From the NCBI GenBank assembly GCA_000827325.1, contig KN832886.1, positions 625,655-689,654 on the forward strand: DNA of 64,000 nucleotides, written 5' to 3'. The position numbers were made by a program, and so were the translations under genes. Under the pieces are notes generated by a model. The model ran no database searches. It saw only the letters and a list, made by a program, of their open reading frames with translations, and was not told the DNA's origin. Numbering within the stretch: position 1 is the stretch's first letter; every line of letters starts with the position of its first letter. Source of the DNA: Oidiodendron maius Zn. Taxonomy: Eukaryota; Ascomycota; Leotiomycetes; Myxotrichaceae. Below are positions 10,466 to 19,818 of this stretch, in pieces.

Positions 10466-11172
10466 TATTGTTAGCGATAGGTCGGGGTAAGAACTGATTC
10501 TGCTGTCGAGTAACTTTGTGTTAATCAAAGGGATTATCGATATCTCGCAGTAAGAAGTATGAAGAGCAGAGTAGCGAAAGGTGGACGACAATCACACGAA
10601 GGAAGATACTGACCGTAGTGCTGAGGAGCAATTGAATGAATGAATGGATGACAGCAGCCTAGGAGAGAAGAGTCTCATGACACTTCCACCGCCCGGGGTT
10701 TTATAGCGTCAGTTCTCGGCCTCTGCATGAGAAATCAAATCATGTTTGGAAATAGGAAGCTGGTTGGACTGGACTGCGCACAAGGCCGGGCGGCTGCAAG
10801 GCTGGAGATGTCACGTAGGGGGCAACAGGCGGGAATGTCACTGCCTTCACGCTATTGGTCAGATGGGTGACGATATGGGTTTTCGGGGGCGGTCCGCCTT
10901 TCTCCCTCCAGGAGCCAGCAAAAAGGTCGCCATATAACAGTATGCAAAGATTCCGAAAGGTAATTATCAATCAAGCCTGTTGTGCAACAATTTTCTTCTT
11001 TTCTCTTGACTTCTCTTCCCTTCCACCTAACAGCATACCGGGACGCATATAAACTCCGAACCGCTGTGCAGGACCCATCCATAGTTAGTGAGTGCAGTGC
11101 AACTCGAGCTTCGTCTTTCCAATACAAGAGAAACACAACAAACCGTTCAATCCTCTCATCATCTCTCTTAGA
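10466..11172. promoter_or_regulatory. Divergent promoter of arsenate reductase and Acr3
   Basis: About 700 bp between two divergent arsenic genes, so a likely shared control region. It contains ATGTCACGTA near 10808 and a strong CT-rich tract at 10990-11030 upstream of the Acr3 start. No further gene is seen. Confidence 0.55.
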
Positions 11173-12465
11173 ATGTCCCAAGGAAGGATCCTCAAACCCG
11201 AGGCATCTCCAGATCTCCAACCAGACAAGGAGCGCCTGGCTTCAGATCCAACTACGCCTCAGTCTCTAGATCATGACCTCGAGTTACAGGCAACAGGCAA
11301 CGCAGCCGACGATTCCAATGAAACCAAAGTGTCTGCATTTAAGAGTCTAGGCATCTTAGATCGATTCCTGGCTGTATGGATATTCTTGGCCATGGCCATT
11401 GGTATCATACTTGGGAATTTCGTTCCGAACACAGGCCCAGCTCTCCAAGTTCGTCGGTGTGTCAGTTCCTATAGGTAAGACACCGACGTTATCTGGAATA
11501 AAGTTCAGCAGCTAACCCTCTTTCTTGCTTATAGCTGTTGGCCTACTTGTCATGATGTACCCTATACTATGCAAGGTTAAATATGAGACTCTACACCACG
11601 TCTTTCGAGAGCGGAAGATATGGATACAGATTGGCTTCAGTATCGTTGCCAATTGGATCGTCGCTCCCCTAGTCATGGCGCGTACCACCACTACCCATTC
11701 TCGTTTTACTATACTGACTCTTCTTAGCTCGGCTTGGCTTGGGCCTTCCTTCCGGACAAACCTGGCCTGAGAGACGGGCTGATTCTTGTCGGTATTGCGA
11801 GGTGTATCGCCATGGTCTTGATATGGACTGGCCTTGCGGGTGGGGACAGCGAATACTGTGCTATCCTCGTCGCTGTCAACTCGATGCTGCAGATGGTTCT
11901 CTTTGCGCCTCTGGCAATCCTATTCCTCCGGGTAATTAGCGGCGCCGATGCGGAAGTGTCCTATGAGATCGTCGCCAAATCCGTTGGCGTGTTTCTGGGG
12001 ATCCCTCTGGGTGCCGCGATCGTTACCCGCTTCGCGCTCCGGACGCTGGTTAACCCAAACTGGTACGACCGAGTATTCTTGAAGTTCGCCGCTCCGTGGT
12101 TGCTCATCGGCCTTCTTTTCACTATCTTAGTGCTCTTTGCCTCTCAAGGCCACCAGGTTGTACGTCAGATCGTCTCAGTTGTACGTGTGGCGGCACCCCT
12201 AGTTGTCTACTTTGCCGTAATCTTCTTCATCACGCTGCTTGTAACACACAAGCTGGGATTCGGGTATAAACTCGCGACTACACAAAGCTTTACAGCCGCC
12301 AGTAACAATTTCGAGCTGGCTATTGCTGTTGCTGTTGCAACGTATGGCGCTAATAGCGACCAGGCCCTGGCATCTACAGTAGGGCCACTTATTGAAGTGC
12401 CCGTCTTGCTCGGTCTTGTGTATGTAGTAAAGACGATTGGACGTAGGAGGGGGTGGAAGGACTAA
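11173..12465 (+). pseudogene. Acr3-type arsenite efflux permease, frameshifted in exon 1
   Basis: Acr3 exports arsenite across the plasma or vacuolar membrane. Exons are 11173-11474, 11535-11677 and 11728-12465, about 393 aa. The order of motifs matches the family: LGILDRFLAVWIFLAMAIG, FVPNTGPALQ, FVGVSVPI then AVGLLVMMYPILCKV, NWIVAPLVM, LGLAWAFLPDKPGLRDGLI with GIARCIAMVL (the Cys implicated in transport), ASNNFELAIAVAV and GPLIEVPVLL. At about 11446-11450 one base too many separates ALQ from FVGVSVPI. The rest is intact. The second intron (11678-11727) keeps the frame only with a GC donor (ATG/GCGCGT). Convergent with ArsH. Confidence 0.85.
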
Positions 12466-12790
12466 TAACTAGAAGGTGTGGAGTTTGGATCGCTGTGAAG
12501 GGCAAAGGGTAGTTCATAGGTTGCTACATAAGACATGTACTTGGCGTGCTAGGCGTGGTATTAGATTTTGTGGCCGAGAAGAGAACATATGAGTACTAGG
12601 ATTTGTTAATAGTCACTTTATACCTGTATCTAAGTAGATAATGGCTTCGAGATCTCGCTAAAATAAGTTACAGAGCACTGTGTTAATGTTTGGAGTTGAT
12701 GCACTATAGGAAAGCGTAAGCCTTGCAGCGGCAGATATCACTGTCTATTTACTCTAATATGTGGCAAAATCAAAATCTTTCGTGCCAGAT
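12466..12790. other. Convergent 3' region of Acr3 and ArsH
   Basis: About 325 AT-rich bases between two convergent stops. It should contain both polyadenylation sites. No gene is seen. Confidence 0.5.
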
Positions 12791-13708
12791 CTACACAGCC
12801 TCTGCTGCAGTAACCCTCTTAGCTTCCTTCTCTCTCTTATCCTTTCTCTCACTGTATCGATCGCCAAACAGCCCTAGGTGAGGCCGCATTAGAATAGTAT
12901 ACTTGACAAACTCCTCCATGCAATCCACTAATCTCTCGCGGTTTCCACTCGGTAACAAGCGCGCCTTTCCACTCCCATCCCCACCTTCATCCTCGAATTG
13001 CTTGTAAGCCATAGGCAAACTGCTCTGGTTGGGGATAGTAAACATCCTCATCCACCGCCCCAGGATCCTAAGGCTGTTCAACGCATTGAAGCTCTGACTG
13101 CCCCCATTCACCTGTATTATCGACAAGGTCCGGCCTTGTGTGGGACGGACCGAGCCAGTCGAGAGCGGGATCCAGTCGATCTGGTTCTTGAAGACGGCGG
13201 TCAGATTGCCGTGCTGCTCTGGCGAGCACCAGACATGCCCATCTGACCAGAGCGACAGGGAGCGCAGCTCTTGGACCGATGGGTGTGATGCGTCGACCGA
13301 GTCGCGGATCGGGAGTGAGGATGGGTCAAAAATCCGCACGTCGCACCCGAGGCGGTGCAGGATGCGGGCAGCTTCGAAGGCCATGAGTTTGGAATAGGAC
13401 CTTTTGGTGCTGGATGTAAGCGACGCCCACCTAGTAGAAGAGGGAGATGCTTACCGTTTGCGCAAACTCCCGTACAAGACAAGAACCCTCAACCGTGTTT
13501 TGGTCCTGGCCAGATCCGCTTCGGCCATATTGATTGCAGTTTCCAGCTCTAGCCGCGAGATCCAGTCAGTATCCTCCATCGTTGCGTCTAGAAGGAAAGG
13601 TCGATACTTCGTCCTAATCTCAGGATCATCTTCTCCTTCTGAGATTGGTAGGTGAGGACATTGCGAGAGACTTCGATACTCTCCCGACGGGTGAGTGAGA
13701 GAGCCCAT
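12791..13708 (-). CDS. arsH: ArsH, NADPH-dependent FMN reductase (organoarsenical oxidase)
   Basis: ArsH is a flavodoxin-like NADPH:FMN oxidoreductase that oxidises trivalent methyl- and aromatic arsenicals. Two exons, 13708-13455 and 13400-12791, are joined by a 54-bp intron in phase 2, giving 287 aa with no break. Exon 1 begins MGSLTHPSGEYRSLSQC and has LVLYGSLRKRS, the FMN phosphate loop, at its end. Exon 2 has WCSPEQHGNLTAVFKNQIDW, the ArsH signature, and a charged Lys/Glu-rich tail. An in-frame ATG 111 bp upstream (13819) would extend the protein by 37 residues. I prefer 13708 because ArsH proteins start near this stretch. It is one of the few unbroken members of the island. Confidence 0.9.
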
Positions 13709-14032
13709 TCGATGGAGAGGCTTGGTTGCTACGACTGCTGCTCGCAAGAGGCGATGTTTGGGAAGAAGTGAGCTCCTCATGGGGCGAGACGCGATATAAG
13801 GATACTTTGGGGGAAACAACCATTTTCGAACATTTCATACTGGGACGGCTCACTGAATTCTTGATAGGGAGAATGTCGCTGGTGCTTATCGATTGGTGGG
13901 GTAGGCTCGCGATGCACGGGTCCAAAGTCGCCACTGCGCCTCCGAAAGAAAATCCTTGATGCCGACTATGAACAAATGGCGTAGGCGACACATTTTTACA
14001 GAGATCTTCCAGGCTGGTGAACAGGACTGGGC
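13709..14032. promoter_or_regulatory. ArsH upstream region
   Basis: About 320 bp between the arrestin B stop and the ArsH start, both genes on the minus strand. It must hold the ArsH promoter. Nothing else is recognised. Confidence 0.45.
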
Positions 14033-15778
14033 TTAACTGTAAGCAAGTCTGTCAGTTTCGTCATTGACACAGACCTGCCCTACGGCACTGGAACAAAGAT
14101 AGTATCGCATAGACCACTGGTAGAAAGGTAATCCCATACCGACACACCACAGCCGGAGTGCCTTTCGACATCTATACTTCGCGTTCGTTACGGGTAATAG
14201 CGCGGTGGATCTCCAGACTCCTTTCTTTCTACTTAGCTGACCCACTTCAATCACGGCGGTGAGGTATCTTACCAAGTCAGCTCTAAACCAGGACGCCTCT
14301 GGGGTTCGCTGAGGCTCCACAGAGGAGTCTTGCACACGCGCCGCCTCGGGTAATCGAGCCCCCAGAGAGTGTATCACCTGTAGCGGGACTTCAAGGTCGA
14401 AAGATTCCTGGCGTACTCCTGTAACCCTGACCCGGACCATCAAGCTGTAAAGGCGTGCAACCAACGAGCTGCAGAAGGTAGGGAGGAGGCGCAGATCGAT
14501 CTCGATCGGGATGGTCCAATTCGAGGTCCATCTACCATTCGGTACAGGAGTGTTTAATGTAAGCATTTTGCTGTTCTCTGTGTCTCTGTCTATCGATGCT
14601 CGACAAGAATAATCTCTTTGGCCAGGAAGATTTGGGGCACTAGTAGTGGCCGTATCCTGCAGATCGTACCGGTACCCCATCGAGCGTCTGACACATACCA
14701 AGTCCCAAGTTTTAGGAAGCTATCGTGGAGCCGTACCTCATTGCCGCTATCTAGAAGGGATTGGCTAGGGAGCATTGGGAAGGAGTTTACGGAATAGAAC
14801 GTCTTGGCTCTTAGAAGGGGGCACACAGTGAAGCTCAGACCTTGAAGGCTCTTCTGTGCATCGACCAAGCTCGTCGACTCGAATTCAAGCTTCATTACAG
14901 CCATAGTACTGCTACTATCAGACCGACTTCCAATGACGAGTGGCGGCGGCTCTTGCATCGAGAATTTTAACGGTCCCAGGGTACTCCCTAGTGGAAACCG
15001 CCGTAGTACCTTGGTATCGCTTTCCTTGAATTCAAAGGGGAAGTCGCTCGTTTCGGTGGGAGGGAGCTCTTCTGTAAGTGGCACAATAACCACAGGTAGG
15101 GATGTCTCCAGAGATACAGCGCTGCCGTCTGATCTCATATTGAGCTTCACAGAAGCGCGTATGTTGTACGCGATTCTCGGCTGGGCAAATCTCTTTCCCG
15201 TCAACCTATCAATAAACAAATCACCCAGCTCGAGTGATGGAGGCAGCTGTAAGCATTGCTCGGGAGATCCTGATTCTGGGCTGGCCACCAGCCTGGAGAT
15301 GACAAAATGAAAGGGTGCTTCGAGAACGACGTGTCCAGGATCTGGGCCGTCTTGCATCATGTCTGATAGTAGGATGTCGTGTGCCTGACTGAGGAACTTA
15401 AGAGCCAACTAGTTAGCCTATCTTGGCCGGGATCAAGAGAGAGCAGTTGAAGCAGCTCACCGCTCGTATGGGCATCTAAATCACTTACTTTGCGTTCGCC
15501 CGTCAGGATCCTACGATTCGGGACTGGTCCTTCCGCTATCCAGATCCTTGAAACGCCTATAAGGTCTCAGCAAGAATTGGTGCTACTTCGACTATCGATA
15601 TCTAACCTTCAAAGTAAATAGTGATCCTTTCGATAGTGAGATGTCGCGCATTCGACAGCTCCAGGTGGCCATGCAGGTTGTCTCCAGGATACCATACGGC
15701 ACCTAGCTTCTCTGGATCTTGATTCTTGTCTGCATAACTAAGAATCACACGTACGTGAGGGGCCTGATCTGATTCCAT
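14033..15778 (-). CDS. Arrestin-like protein, copy B
   Basis: This is a paralogue of the gene at 3402-4928. Four exons are predicted: 15778-15607, 15556-15489, 15408-14699 and 14570-14033, with intron phases 1, 0 and 2, giving 495 aa without interruption. Exon 1 has GDNLHGHLELSN and IERITIYFEG. Exon 3 has FHFVISR, CLQLPPSLELGDLFIDRLTG and FAQPRIAYNIRASVKL. Exon 4 has LLPTFCSSLVARLYS and SFDLEVPLQVIHSLG. These are the two beta-sandwich halves of an arrestin fold. Such adaptors direct ubiquitination and endocytosis of permeases. It sits between ArsH and bZIP 2, inside the arsenic island, so a role in turnover of the phosphate or arsenite permease is a reasonable inference but not shown by sequence. 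The last 60 codons lack a counterpart in copy A. Confidence 0.78.
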
Positions 15779-16191
15779 AATTGTCAGGTAAGCAAATTTA
15801 AAGTAGTTTAAACCAGGCTGGCCGACATCACAGCACAAAGATTAGAGGCTGGGAGAAGCTAAGGGATGAGGGCATCACCTATTTCTATCTGGATACGCAA
15901 AGGTTGAGACTGAGCTTCAGGGGCTTTGGACGCGCCGCATAAGGGAGCAACCGAGGCCAATAGAGTAAATCGAGTGACATTCCGATCACGCGCAAGGCTG
16001 AGTTCCAGGCGGGTTCCAGGCGGGGTTGCCGCATCGGATCCTATGGAAATGCGCCGTGGAAGGCCCATAGCGTGCGGCGAAACGACACACGGAGAGCACT
16101 TTGAACTCCAACTGTTCGTGGTCCTGAATATACCAACATCCAAAAGACCTTCTATTTTAGCGTCCTCTTTCTTCTTCCTCCTCGGCTAATA
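15779..16191. promoter_or_regulatory. Region upstream of arrestin B
   Basis: About 410 bp between the bZIP 2 stop and the arrestin B start. A 94-codon ORF at 16143-15859 (-) beginning MDVGIFRTTN has no recognisable domain, and I do not support it as a gene. Confidence 0.35.
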
Positions 16192-17253
16192 TTAGGTTGC
16201 TTGTGCTTCACTAATAACCGCCAGAAGGCTGAACAGCAGGTCTGTCTTAACCCGGCATCCCTCCCCAGCATTAGGAGGCTTGCGAAATCCCGTCCAGAGC
16301 CAGGTTGCTATGTCTTTCTGGTGCATCCCCTTGAAGTTTTGCCGCTCGATAAGGAGGTACGCCTCGGCACAAAGCATCGTCGATTCATTATCGTTCGTGT
16401 GTGTGTAGTAAGCGGGTATCGGTGACTGGGGGGTGTATCCCGAAACAGAGGGCGAGTTCCATACATCAAAATCGTAGTTTTGTCCTGTAAGGTCGTCAGG
16501 CTGTAAATCGCGTCTGCTCGAGCAACAGGAGTCCGCCGCTAAGGGGGTTGAATCCAGAGTAGCCGCTGACAACCAAGATCTGGTGCCTCCGACGACCCGG
16601 TAGTTCGCTATCTCCAGGCCAACGTCTGGCACATTGCGCAAGCAAGATGGACATCTCGCTCCGCCACCAGATGATCCAGATGCTGCGGCTATTGGTGTTC
16701 CCATAATATGGTTAGCGGGCTGAAGTACGGGCACAAGCTGTCGGAGGGCCTCAGCTGTGGTAACGTTGTCAGCGCCATCAGTATTGTTATACCCGGCATA
16801 GGAAGTGGTGGCATCGACCAGTTCCGGGCCGGCTTGCTCGGGGGCCAGGAGCTGAAATAGAGATTGGTTGGAAGGCGTCACGGTGTCTCGTTCCATAGCG
16901 TCCGCAAGTGGACCTAATGCTTGAGAGTCTATGTCTTTGGGGCTGGCCATGGGTGCAGGCGGTGTGCCGTCAGTAAACTCCAACCGTCCTAGAAACGAGG
17001 TAGATGCGTCTTGCTTCCGGTACCGCGCCAACTCCGCCTGCAGCGCGTCGACCTGCTCTTCCAGGGTCGTGGTACGCCGCTCTGCATGACCGAGCTTCAG
17101 TTCTAGTGTCGCGATATACTCTCTTCGGTGGGCACGATGGCGACGCTGGTTATTACGAACCCGCTCCAGGGTATGCTGCGCCGTGACCCTTTTACTGCCA
17201 GTCGGTCGGAATTGCCCACGTTCGGTGGCACGGGAATGTAAATTGGACGCCAT
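16192..17253 (-). CDS. bZIP transcription factor 2
   Basis: Single-exon gene of 353 aa. The basic region is ERVRNNQRRHRAHRREYI (about residues 30-47), followed by a zipper with LELKLGHAE and LEEQVDALQAELARY. The middle is Ser/Thr-rich with two Cys pairs (CPSC and CCSS). The C-terminus has the conserved fungal bZIP tail: LCAEAYLLIERQNFKG, IATWLWTGFRKP and EGCRVKTDLLFSLL. It is related to but clearly distinct from bZIP 1. It is transcribed divergently from ArsM over a short promoter with a long direct repeat, so control of ArsM is a good hypothesis. The Cys residues could sense metalloids, as in Yap8-type factors, but this is inference. Confidence 0.88.
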   Translation of the reverse strand: MASNLHSRATERGQFRPTGSKRVTAQHTLERVRNNQRRHRAHRREYIATLELKLGHAERRTTTLEEQVDALQAELARYRKQDASTSFLGRLEFTDGTPPAPMASPKDIDSQALGPLADAMERDTVTPSNQSLFQLLAPEQAGPELVDATTSYAGYNNTDGADNVTTAEALRQLVPVLQPANHIMGTPIAAASGSSGGGARCPSCLRNVPDVGLEIANYRVVGGTRSWLSAATLDSTPLAADSCCSSRRDLQPDDLTGQNYDFDVWNSPSVSGYTPQSPIPAYYTHTNDNESTMLCAEAYLLIERQNFKGMHQKDIATWLWTGFRKPPNAGEGCRVKTDLLFSLLAVISEAQAT

Positions 17254-17679
17254 GGGGGACGAGTATGTGTGGCTATCATCGATCTGTCACTGTTCAGAGT
17301 CGAGTTATTTATAACATCTGGAGCAACGGGTTGAGGGACGCAGCTAGTCCTCTTGCTCCCTCATAACCCCTCACTTTGATGACACCAGTGACATATCGAC
17401 TTGGTTACATAAGCAAGTGCAGAGTGGCGCGCATCCTCGATTGGACCAAGCTTCCTCTATTAGCGACATTTCATAGCAGATAACACACAATTCGCGACAT
17501 CTTGATGACATATCGGAGGCGACTTGGTTACATACCACTCACTACGAAAATGTATATGAATCGGCAGTTGAGCGAGGCAACATCAAACTCTCAACTGGCA
17601 GGACTTAACTAAGGGACTCATTATTCTACCTGTGAAGGCCCTTCTTCTTTGCCGGACTTATATGATAACGTTTCACAAC
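17254..17679. promoter_or_regulatory. Divergent promoter of bZIP 2 and ArsM
   Basis: About 425 bp between the two starts, containing the split direct repeat listed separately at 17389-17534. No gene is seen. Confidence 0.6.
17389..17534. repeat. Split direct repeat, candidate regulator-binding sites
   Basis: TGACATATCG followed by ACTTGGTTACATA occurs at 17389-17411 with no gap and again at 17506-17534 with six extra bases (GAGGCG) between the halves. The two copies, 117 bp apart in a divergent promoter, look like paired operator sites for an island regulator. That function is inference. Confidence 0.65.
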
Positions 17680-18810
17680 ATGGAGTCCAAAGAGATTTAT
17701 GACCAGGTCAACAAGCGCTATGGCTCGATCGATAAGAGCTCCACTGGTCAATACGAACAGACAGTTGCTAAGGCCTTTGGTTATACAGAGGAAGAACTTG
17801 CAGCGATCCCAGAGGGTGCGAATCTTGGGCTGAGCTGCGGCAATCCTCTCGCACTAGCTAAGCTAAGAAATGCAAGCATAACAACTTCTACGCTATATTG
17901 TTTGTGCTGATTGAAGCAGGGTGAAACCGTTATTGACTTTGGGTCCGGTGCTGGCTTCGATGTCTTTGCAGCCGCAAAAATGGTTGGCCCATCTGGCAAG
18001 GCACTCGGGGTTGATATGAATGAGGCAAGCTAGAGTGTAATCGGTATAAGAATTCAGACGTCACGCTAACGATATACGATAGAACATGATTAAAAAGGCT
18101 AATGCTAACAAAGCGAAATCCAACACTAAGAATTTGGAGTTTATAGAAGGGGCCATCACTGCCGTCCCCCTTCCGGACAGTATAGCCGACTGCATTATTA
18201 GTAACTGCGTTATCAACCTTGTTCCTGTATCAGAGAAGCAACTTGCGTTCAATGAGATGTACCGACTACTCAAGCCTGGTGGGAGAGTTGCAGTTAGTGA
18301 TATCCTTGCTCGGAAGGAGTTGACAGAAGACATGAAGAAGAATATCGCCTTATATGTTGGATGTATATCTGGAGCAAGCCAGGTCAGCTAGTATGAAGTA
18401 TATCTTAAGAAAGCTGGCTTTAGAGGTGAGCCTAATCCCATTTATAGCAGCTTGACTAACCACTAACTGGTATGTAATAGACGTCCTGATTGTAGATACT
18501 AAGAACGATTTAAATGTATACATGACCGCAGCAGAGGACGGGACGTCATGCTGTGGATCAGTCACAGAGAAGCAATGCTGTATGCCGGAGCAAAAGGGGA
18601 CCTGTTGCCAATCTGGGCTGTCTACATGCAGTTGCGAGGAAAATACTTCGATGGCAAGCGAGGCTCAAAATTTGGCTGCAGCGCTGGGAATAGTGGATTT
18701 TAACGAGTGGGCTGGTACGAAGATATCTAATCCGGTACAAGATAGGCCTATGCTAACAGTACCCAGGATCCTTCCAAGTCTATGCGGTAAAGTCTCTTGG
18801 TGAGAACTAA
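17680..18810 (+). pseudogene. Arsenite S-adenosylmethionine methyltransferase (ArsM/AS3MT), one nonsense codon
   Basis: ArsM methylates trivalent arsenic using SAM and thiols. Exons are 17680-17871, 17920-18024, 18083-18425, 18481-18714 and 18767-18810, 305 sense codons when the single stop is ignored. Motifs include ANLGLSCGNP (arsenic-binding Cys), [13 protein letters not shown] (SAM site), NCVINLVP (second Cys), LKPGGRVAVSDI, GCISGASQVS (third Cys), a CCG/CC-rich tail typical of fungal ArsM, and the final NEWAGSFQVYAVKS spliced across the last intron. TAG at 18389-18391 replaces the residue before YEVYLKKAGF, which would cut the C-terminal third. Introns 1 and 2 both need GC donors (AAT/GCAAGC and GAG/GCAAGC). 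An in-frame ATG at 17662 is an alternative start. Confidence 0.88.
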
Positions 18811-18898
18811 TTCTGTAGAGGGGTTGTGTTGGATTGAGATATGTTAGAGTAGAGGGCTTTACTCTGGAATATTTGTCTTCACAAGATTCGTAGTCTCC

Positions 18899-19501
18899 TT
18901 GGCTACTGTCATGGTGGTCAAGAGCCTACTCAAGTTTCCATCCCGAGGAGTTTCCCTCTTTCAAATCTTAAACTTTGGTGGCGGGCCTGTTGTAATTCCA
19001 CTCTTTCGCGAGTATACTGTAGCTGAAGGATGGGTCTCTCCACGGGACTTTTCGCTTGAGCTGGCTCTAATTCAGTCATTCCCTGGCCCCAATTTCAACT
19101 TCGCTGTATACCTTGGCTCACTCGCGACAGCTCAATCTTCTCTTCCATCCCTAGGAGGCGCAGTCATCGGATTCTTAGGAATATTTGCTCCAGGTATTAT
19201 TATCGTGACAGAGTAACAGGCCTGTGGAAGATTTTGCGACCGCACCGCTAGCTTCTATCTATTTTACGTGGGGTAAATGCTAGAACGTGAGCTTAGTGTT
19301 TACTGCGGTATACAAGTTATGACAGATTGGGTTTGTGGATGCAGATACTCAAAGCGGGAGTCCTCTGGGACTAGATCCGTGATGCTTAACAATAGCAGCC
19401 ACGAGTTTTATTGGTGGGCTTGGTTTGGTTTGAGTGCACCATTTGCAATTGTGCTTGGTGGCGTCATGGGAATGGTTTGGCACGCGGTTGTGAAGACCTA
19501 G
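18899..19501 (+). pseudogene. Chromate ion transporter, C-terminal CHR half only, decayed
   Basis: CHR proteins export chromate and usually have two homologous halves. Here only the second half is visible: FGGGPVVIPLFREYTVAEGW, VSPRDF, QSFPGPNFNFAVYLG and FLGIFAPGIIIVT in one frame to a TAA at 19214. Further pieces follow in other frames: GLWKILRPHR, LVFTAVYKL, IGFVDADTQSGSPLGLDP, TSFIGG and finally LSAPFAIVLGGVMGMVWHAV. Several stops sit where Trp is expected (TGG to TGA or TAG), a RIP-like change. The N-terminal half is absent between ArsM and this relic. It forms the right edge of the metalloid island. Confidence 0.75.
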
Positions 19502-19818
19502 CTCCTAGACTCATGAGTTTCAGCGTCACCAAAGTATATAAAATGATGCAATCGAGCGAAAAATAACTTACAACACCATTATTTCTTCCATTTCAGATTC
19601 ATCAGAGGGGGATTTCCTGGGAGGGGAGCTTTTGCATCAAGGAAGGGTTAGGTTAGTGATATGTATATAGTTAATATATCTTAGTAAGTATTTATTCTAT
19701 TGAAATTAAAAGAGAAGACTATAAACAATATCTGAAGTAGAGCTAGCTATCTCTCTAAACACTAAGTTATATGGGGTATTAGCTTCGGTGCCAACACTTT
19801 TCTCTTACTACTCTTCCG
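19502..19818. other. Convergent intergenic region
   Basis: About 315 AT-rich bases between the chromate transporter relic and the chitinase stop. Nothing recognised. Confidence 0.4.

Noticed and set aside
15859-16143. 94-codon minus-strand ORF between arrestin B and bZIP 2
   Set aside because: No recognisable domain or codon-bias support. It lies in the expected arrestin B promoter.
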